Below are positions 59,204 through 64,000 of a stretch of 64,000 nt of DNA, piece by piece. Below the pieces are notes generated by a model. It was not told where the DNA came from. It saw only the letters and a list, made by a program, of their open reading frames with translations, and did not search any database. The translations under genes and the position numbers were made by a program. Every line of letters starts with the position of its first letter. The stretch's first letter is position 1. The DNA comes from JAAFIP01 sp963775085 (GTDB lineage: Bacteria > Pseudomonadota > Gammaproteobacteria > Burkholderiales > Burkholderiaceae_C), in assembly GCA_963775085.1 (NCBI GenBank), contig CAVZHO010000011.1, forward strand, positions 248,001 through 312,000. The letters run 5' to 3'.

Positions 59204-62086
59204 ATGCTGAGTTTTTCCCTGTTCAATAAAAATCAAGAGTCTACCGTGTCTGAAACTACCGAACCCAACGCTGCCAAGCCTGCTGCTGCCAAACCTGCCA
59301 CGATCCACCCCCTGGACGCCCTGACGGGCGGCGCGTTCAGCGCCCCCACCTCGGGTGACCGTGCGGCCAAGGTGCGCGAATGGCTCGCCACCAGCCCCAG
59401 CACCGAGCAGATGCAAGAGGTGTTCAAAGAACTCAGCGTCAAAGACAAAGGCGCTGCCAAGCCCCTGCGCGAAAAACTCGACGAGCTCAAACGCGCCAGC
59501 GCACAAGAACACATTGCTGCCGAATGGGCGGACAAGGCGACGGCACTCTTGGCGCTGTCCAAGCTCAATCTGGCCGATGCCCTGGCCTGGCAGCGCGATG
59601 CCGCCAAGGCCGGTGCCCCGCTGTCCAAAGAGCCCTTGGCCACTGTCAAAATTCAGTTGTCCGAGCGCGTCAAGCAGATCGAAGACCTGCAACACCGCGC
59701 TCAGGTGCAGCGCGAGGCTGCTCTGATGATGGCCCAGCGCATTGAGGTGCTGTCCACCAAGCCGCTGGCTGACGCCCAGGCCGTGTGGGACACGCTGCGC
59801 AGCGATGTGGCCCAATGGCAGGCCCAGGCTGATGTATTGCCGCAAGACCAGCAGTGGCCCAGCGTGGACGCCAAGTTTCCACCCCAGTTAGAGTCTGCCA
59901 AGTCCCAGTTGCTCACTCTGTGGGGTGCTTTTGAAGCCGCCATTACCCAGGCCGTCGCCGCCAGCGGCGACGCCGCAGCACCCCTGCCCGCCGTGCCCGT
60001 CTGGGCCGAGGCCATTCGCGCTGCGCGCCATGCATCCAACCCGCAGACCGAGCGCGCCGAGAAAAATGCCAAACCCAGGATTGACCCTGAAATTCGCTCG
60101 CAGTCCACGCAAATCGTGCGTGAATTGCTGGCAAAACTGGAGCATGAACTGGCGCAAGGTCATGGCAAGGCCAGCATCGGTGCGGCCAATGCGGTGCGTG
60201 CCGCGCTCAAAGACCACGGTGCCAATATCGGTGAAAAGCTGGAGTCCGCTGCCCAGCATGCCCTGGGCGCAGCGGGCGAGCTGGAAGGCTGGCAGCGCTG
60301 GCGTGCCAACCAGATCCGTGAAGAGCTGACGCGCCATGCCCAAGAGTTGGTGGCCAAGCCCCTGGGCGGCCGCAAGCAGCAGGAAGCCGTGCGCAACCTG
60401 CGCGATGCCTGGAAGCAAACCGATCAAGGTGGCGTGCCCAACCACGGCATGTGGAAGCGCTTTGACGATGCCTGCAACGAGGCCTACAAACTGGTCGAGG
60501 CCTGGTTGGAAAAAGTCAAGGCCGAAGAAGGTGCGCACAAGGCCCAGCGTCTGGAGATGATTGAAGAAATCAAGGCCTGGAGCACTGCCAACGCTACGCG
60601 TACCGACTGGAAAGACATCAACCGCGAGCTGCACAACCTGAGCGAAAAGTGGCGCAACGGTGGCCATGTGGGCGAGAAAACCTTTGCCGAACTGCAGCCG
60701 CTGTATAAGGCCGCCATCAAAGAAGCCCACGGTCCGCTGGAGGCGGCGCAGTCTGCCAGCTTGGCACGCCGCCACGCCATGATCGACGAAGCCAATGTGC
60801 TGGGTGCCATGCCCGTGATGCGTATTGATGCCGTCAAAGCCCTGCAACAGCGCTGGCAGCATGAAGCGCAAAGCGTGCCGGTAGACCGCAAGCAAGAGCA
60901 AAAACTCTGGGACGCTTTCCGCAAACCGATTGACGACGCCTTTAACAGGAAGAGCGCCGAACGCGAGCAAGCCGCCGCCGCCATGAGCGAACACGACAAG
61001 GCGGTACTGGATGCGGTGAAAGCGCTGGACGCAGCCAATGCCAGCGGCGATGTGCAGAAAATTCGCGCCGCCATTGCCGCCGTGGAAGCGGCTGGGCGCG
61101 GCCAGGCCATCGCGGTTGCTGCTGTCAGTGCAGCACCTGCGGCAAGCGCTGCCCCATCCCTGGTTCCAGAGGCTGCCGCTGATGCTGCACCGAGCGCTGG
61201 CACTGCGCAGGCTGCCGCCGCCAACCCGGCATCTGCGCCAGTTTCAGAGGAAAACATGCCTGAAGTCCTTGTCACTGGGACATCTGAAGCTACTGAATCT
61301 GTAGCGGTTGACGCGACGCCTGCCAAACCGGCCAAGCCTGCCAAACCCATCGTCGCGATGCGCGGCGATGACCGCCCCGGTGCCAAAAAGTCCGAGCCTG
61401 CGGCCCAAGGCCGCTTTGGCGACAAAAAAGGTGGCAAGTTTGACAGCCGCAGTGGCCCCGGTGCAGGCCGCCCCGGCGCGCCCAGTGGTGCTGGCGACAG
61501 GGGCGGCCGCCCCGCAGGCTCCGGCGGCGATGGCCGCGCCAGCTTTGGCGAGCGTGGTGCTCCACGCGGAGATCGGGGTACTGAGCGTGGTGGTGATCGT
61601 TTTGCCCCGCGCGACGAGCCAACCGGCCCCCGCCTGTCCAACACCGCTTTCTACGCCCAGCGCGATGCGCTGGAGCGCGCACAAATGCAGCTCAAAAAGC
61701 TGGCCGCCCAAGCCCACGGCGAGTCCCTCACAGGCCTGCTTACCGCCTGGGAGCAGCGCAATGCCGAGGCGATTCCGAGTGTGGCCGAGCTGGGCCGCAA
61801 TGTCAGCCCGGCTGCGCGTACCGCCTGGTCGCAGGCGGTTACCAAACCTGCCGCAGGCGATGCCGCCACCGCCCTGCTGCGCATAGAAATGGCCGCCGAC
61901 GTGCCCACGCCGGCCGAGCACATCAGCGCGCGGCGTATGCTGCAACTGCAATTGCTCACCAAGCGCAACGACCCCGCTCCGACCGACACCTGGGCACTGG
62001 ACACCACGACGGTACTGGGTGCCCCGCATGACGCAGCCAGTGCACGGCGCTTGCAGACGGCGCTCAAAGTGCTGCTGCGCAACTAG
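59204..62086 (+). CDS. Large DUF349-domain protein with Arg/Gly-rich region
   Basis: About 960 residues, mostly helical. Two or more DUF349-type repeats can be discerned (for example AVRNLRDAWKQTDQGGVPNH and LWDAFRKPIDDAFNRKSAER). N- and mid-regions are Ala/Lys-rich. Residues ~718-812 form an Arg/Gly/Asp-rich disordered stretch (DRGGRPAGSGGDGRASFGER). DUF349 proteins have no settled function. The start at 59204 (MLSFSLFNKNQESTVS) is chosen because the 51 codons upstream overlap repeat K's surroundings and look non-coding; another Met may be used. Confidence 0.8.
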   Translation: MLSFSLFNKNQESTVSETTEPNAAKPAAAKPATIHPLDALTGGAFSAPTSGDRAAKVREWLATSPSTEQMQEVFKELSVKDKGAAKPLREKLDELKRASAQEHIAAEWADKATALLALSKLNLADALAWQRDAAKAGAPLSKEPLATVKIQLSERVKQIEDLQHRAQVQREAALMMAQRIEVLSTKPLADAQAVWDTLRSDVAQWQAQADVLPQDQQWPSVDAKFPPQLESAKSQLLTLWGAFEAAITQAVAASGDAAAPLPAVPVWAEAIRAARHASNPQTERAEKNAKPRIDPEIRSQSTQIVRELLAKLEHELAQGHGKASIGAANAVRAALKDHGANIGEKLESAAQHALGAAGELEGWQRWRANQIREELTRHAQELVAKPLGGRKQQEAVRNLRDAWKQTDQGGVPNHGMWKRFDDACNEAYKLVEAWLEKVKAEEGAHKAQRLEMIEEIKAWSTANATRTDWKDINRELHNLSEKWRNGGHVGEKTFAELQPLYKAAIKEAHGPLEAAQSASLARRHAMIDEANVLGAMPVMRIDAVKALQQRWQHEAQSVPVDRKQEQKLWDAFRKPIDDAFNRKSAEREQAAAAMSEHDKAVLDAVKALDAANASGDVQKIRAAIAAVEAAGRGQAIAVAAVSAAPAASAAPSLVPEAAADAAPSAGTAQAAAANPASAPVSEENMPEVLVTGTSEATESVAVDATPAKPAKPAKPIVAMRGDDRPGAKKSEPAAQGRFGDKKGGKFDSRSGPGAGRPGAPSGAGDRGGRPAGSGGDGRASFGERGAPRGDRGTERGGDRFAPRDEPTGPRLSNTAFYAQRDALERAQMQLKKLAAQAHGESLTGLLTAWEQRNAEAIPSVAELGRNVSPAARTAWSQAVTKPAAGDAATALLRIEMAADVPTPAEHISARRMLQLQLLTKRNDPAPTDTWALDTTTVLGAPHDAASARRLQTALKVLLRN

Positions 62087-62154
62087 GCGATGGGTACATG
62101 GCGCTGGCCTGGCCCCCGGAGCGCAGGTTGGGCCAGGTTTGCAGGCCATTTATG

Positions 62155-62203
62155 CCAGTAGTCCGTGTCATATGGACCTAAGCTGCTATATTAAATGTAG
62201 CAG
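62155..62203 (-). repeat. Dispersed two-hairpin repeat, copy L
   Basis: Reads on the plus strand CAGTAGTCCGTGTCATATGG then ACCTAAGCTGCTATATTAAA and TGTAGCAG. Both stems perfect: GTCC/GGAC and CTGCTA/TAGCAG. It abuts the mtfA stop. Confidence 0.85.
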
Positions 62204-63034
62204 TTAGGTGCTGGGCCGGTGGATAAAAAATCCGTCAAACTGCGCCAGCAAACGTGGATGGGCGCTTGCAAAATCTGAGCGCCGCACAAAATAGGCCTCC
62301 GCAGCGACCGCAAAAAATTCGTCGATGCTGGTGCTCCCATAGGCATCAAGCAGTGGGGCATGGCCGGCCAAAGTGCCAAAGCGCTCCCACAGCACGGTCT
62401 GCTCGCAAAACGTGGCGTACTCGGCTTGCAGCGTCGCCAGCCAGGTGTTGCGTGCGCCAGCAGGCATGGGAGGGCAGCCATCGGCCATGCCGTCCTGCAG
62501 GTCCATCACATGGATGAACTCGTGGACCACCACGTTGTAGCTTTCGCGGGCGCTGTGGCCCGCATTGGCTACGTCGCTCCAGGCCAGCATCAGCGGCCCA
62601 CCTTGCAGGGTCTCGCCGGTGAGGTCTTCTTGCCAGTGATGCACTACACCGGTCTCGTCTTGCTCGCTACGCCTGGCACGCACCTCGCCTGCGTGCAGCA
62701 CAATGCCTACAAACCCGCCGTACCAGCGCAGCGCCAGGTCGGGTCGCTCAGGCGCAGCGATGTGCAGGATGGGCAGGCAGGCCTGCGTGGCCACCATCAC
62801 GGCCTGGGCATCGGTCACCACCCAGCCTTGCGCACCGCTGAACTCTTTGCGGTCCAGGAACAGGCTGGCGAGTTGGCGCAGGCGCTGCAGATCAGGTGCG
62901 CCCAGGGTGTGGATGAAGGGCAGGGCGGCGATGGTGCTGTGCCATAGTGCATCGCTGATCGGGCGGCGCTGCAGCGCCTGGGCCTGCCGCGTGGCACGCC
63001 ATTGGCCGCTCAGGCGAGACCACCAGGCCCACAT
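62204..63034 (-). CDS. mtfA: MtfA-type zinc metallopeptidase (M90)
   Basis: 276 residues. Zinc motif HEFIH at 171-175 in VVVHEFIHVMDLQDG, with a distal acidic ligand region (SIDEFFAVAAEAYF). Matches the MtfA/DgsA-anti-repressor family; in E. coli MtfA binds Mlc and affects glucose PTS expression. No Mlc or PTS gene is nearby, so that role is not assured. Its start abuts the lpxH stop (63034/63035). Confidence 0.9.
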   Translation of the reverse strand: MWAWWSRLSGQWRATRQAQALQRRPISDALWHSTIAALPFIHTLGAPDLQRLRQLASLFLDRKEFSGAQGWVVTDAQAVMVATQACLPILHIAAPERPDLALRWYGGFVGIVLHAGEVRARRSEQDETGVVHHWQEDLTGETLQGGPLMLAWSDVANAGHSARESYNVVVHEFIHVMDLQDGMADGCPPMPAGARNTWLATLQAEYATFCEQTVLWERFGTLAGHAPLLDAYGSTSIDEFFAVAAEAYFVRRSDFASAHPRLLAQFDGFFIHRPST

Positions 63035-63859
63035 TCAAACGGGCAGACGCTGCAGGTGCAGCGCGGCCGCGCCTGCCTGCGGCGCTGGTTGACGCGACAG
63101 GCGCAGTACCTGGGCACGGGACGGGTTGGCATCGGCATGCCAGTCGCACAGAACGTGGCGGGTGCAGCTGGCGGCGTTCTTTGGGGCGTTTGCAGCGCTG
63201 GCAAAGACGTGGTCTACGCCTTCGTGGGTATGGCCATGCACCATGTGCTGGGCCGCTGCGACCTGCATCCAGCGCTGGGTCTCGTTGGGGTCGAGGTCTA
63301 TCCACGTTGTGTTCTGCTGTTTGCGCGCCTCGCTGTGCGCGCGCATGGCGCGGGCTTGCGCGATACGCTCTGGCAGGGGCTGCGCCAAAAACTGCTGCTG
63401 CCAGGCGCGGGTGCGCACCTGGGTGCGAAACTGCTGGTAGTCCGCATCGGCCAGGCACAATGCATCGCCGTGGCTGAGCAGGTAGCGTGTGCTGTCCACC
63501 GTCAAAACCGTGGGGTCGGGTAGGGCTTGCATACCGCTGGCCTGCAGGCAGGCGCTGCCGACTAAAAAGTCGCGGTTGCCGTGGATAAAAAAAATCGTTT
63601 TTTTCTGGGCACACGCACGCAGCGCGTTGCAGCAGCGCGCTTCAAAAGAAGCGCTATCGCCCAGCACATCGTCGCCCACCCATACCTCAAACAAATCGCC
63701 GAGGATGAAAATGGCCTCGGCGGGGGTGGATTGCAGGTAGCGCGCAAAGGCTACAAAGTTAGCGCGCTCGCTCTCCTGCAAATGCAGGTCAGAGATAAAG
63801 TCGATGCGCTGCCAGGCGCTCGCTGCTACCAGCTCGTGAAAAGCGGGCAGCGTGGGCAC
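63035..63859 (-). CDS. lpxH: UDP-2,3-diacylglucosamine diphosphatase
   Basis: 274 residues; hydrolyses UDP-2,3-diacylglucosamine to lipid X in lipid A synthesis. Calcineurin-like metal ligands: Asp24 and His26 (ISDLHL), Asp55 (LGDLFE), Asn95 (HGNRD), His130 (LSHGD), HGHTH (208-212). A ~30-residue C-terminal extension beyond E. coli LpxH is Ala/Gln-rich. Four bp downstream of the cyclophilin gene and directly before mtfA. Confidence 0.95.
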   Translation of the reverse strand: MPTLPAFHELVAASAWQRIDFISDLHLQESERANFVAFARYLQSTPAEAIFILGDLFEVWVGDDVLGDSASFEARCCNALRACAQKKTIFFIHGNRDFLVGSACLQASGMQALPDPTVLTVDSTRYLLSHGDALCLADADYQQFRTQVRTRAWQQQFLAQPLPERIAQARAMRAHSEARKQQNTTWIDLDPNETQRWMQVAAAQHMVHGHTHEGVDHVFASAANAPKNAASCTRHVLCDWHADANPSRAQVLRLSRQPAPQAGAAALHLQRLPV

Positions 63860-63863
63860 GGGC

Positions 63864-64000
63864 CTAGAGCGCGACGGCTTGGGTCAGCACCACGTCGTTG
63901 ACGGGCACGTCGTCGTGAAAGCCCTTGCGTGCAGTCTTCACCGCGCGCATGGCATCCACGACCTCGGCTCCCTTGACGACCTTGCCAAACACGGCGTAGC
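63864..64000 (-). CDS. ppiB: Peptidyl-prolyl cis-trans isomerase (cyclophilin), C-terminal end
   Basis: Last 45 codons only; the start lies beyond base 64000. Contains the conserved cyclophilin end YAVFGKVVKGAEVVDAMRAV and a final strand VNDVVLTQAVAL. The stop at 63864 is 4 bp before lpxH, suggesting cotranscription. Confidence 0.9.
   Translation of the reverse strand, partial: YAVFGKVVKGAEVVDAMRAVKTARKGFHDDVPVNDVVLTQAVAL

Noticed and set aside
1..64000. CRISPR array, prophage or insertion sequence
   Set aside because: No regularly spaced identical repeats, no transposase, integrase or phage structural genes were found.

Overview
This window reads as core chromosome of a betaproteobacterium of the order Burkholderiales, most likely family Comamonadaceae and close to Rhodoferax. 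That assignment is inference from protein sequences, gene order (zapD-yacG-coaE-pilD-pilC-pilB; hemA-prfA-prmC-grxD; rplU-rpmA-obgE-proB; fimT-pilVWXY1E beside ribD) and a short intergenic repeat scattered throughout. No phage, integrated plasmid, insertion sequence or CRISPR array was found.

Layout. 1-5.7 kb: truncated ftsK, a Crp/Fnr regulator, trxB, rpmB-rpmG, yacG, zapD and coaE. 5.7-9.6 kb: type IV pilus assembly genes pilD-pilC-pilB, then tRNA-Pro and ispB. 10.8-17.4 kb: rplU-rpmA-obgE-proB behind a near-consensus promoter, then rppH, proS and a lytic transglycosylase. 17.4-22.1 kb: grxD-prmC-prfA-hemA on the minus strand, with a PIN toxin/Phd-type antitoxin pair inserted between prfA and hemA. 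22.1-27.5 kb: a small membrane protein, a DUF1439 protein and the glycerol-3-phosphate importer ugpBAEC, which has two long A-tract inverted repeats between its genes. 27.8-33.6 kb: enoyl-CoA hydratase, two glutathione transferase-fold proteins, succinate-semialdehyde dehydrogenase, a secreted nuclease and a PfkB kinase. 33.8-39.8 kb: valS, galU, a TusA-like protein, a Nudix hydrolase, cysM and tRNA-Leu. 39.9-48.6 kb: a ComEA-like protein with a histone-H1-like tail, tolQRA, an aminotransferase, nusB and ribH-ribBA-ribE-ribD. 48.6-55.4 kb: minor pilin cluster fimT-pilV-pilW-pilX-pilY1-pilE. 55.5-64 kb: nrdR, glyA, a second lytic transglycosylase, a large DUF349 protein, an MtfA-type peptidase, lpxH and the end of a cyclophilin gene.

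How the parts connect. PilB, PilC and PilD power, anchor and process the pilins encoded 40 kb away in the minor-pilin cluster. The ComEA-like protein could use the same machinery for DNA uptake. Riboflavin synthesis is nearly complete (ribD, ribE, ribBA, ribH), but the GTP cyclohydrolase half of RibBA looks inactive, so a separate ribA is expected elsewhere.

Most unusual features: (1) a dispersed ~45-50 bp two-hairpin repeat with 14 recognisable copies, two of them inside open reading frames; (2) phased A-tract inverted repeats in the ugp operon; (3) a 90-bp palindromic element inserted in frame in valS; (4) two structured non-coding stretches that may be small RNAs; (5) the ComEA/H1-like fusion. 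Three genes (valS, ugpC, the DUF1439 gene) carry single-base frameshifts. Since valS is essential, at least some of these are probably sequence errors.
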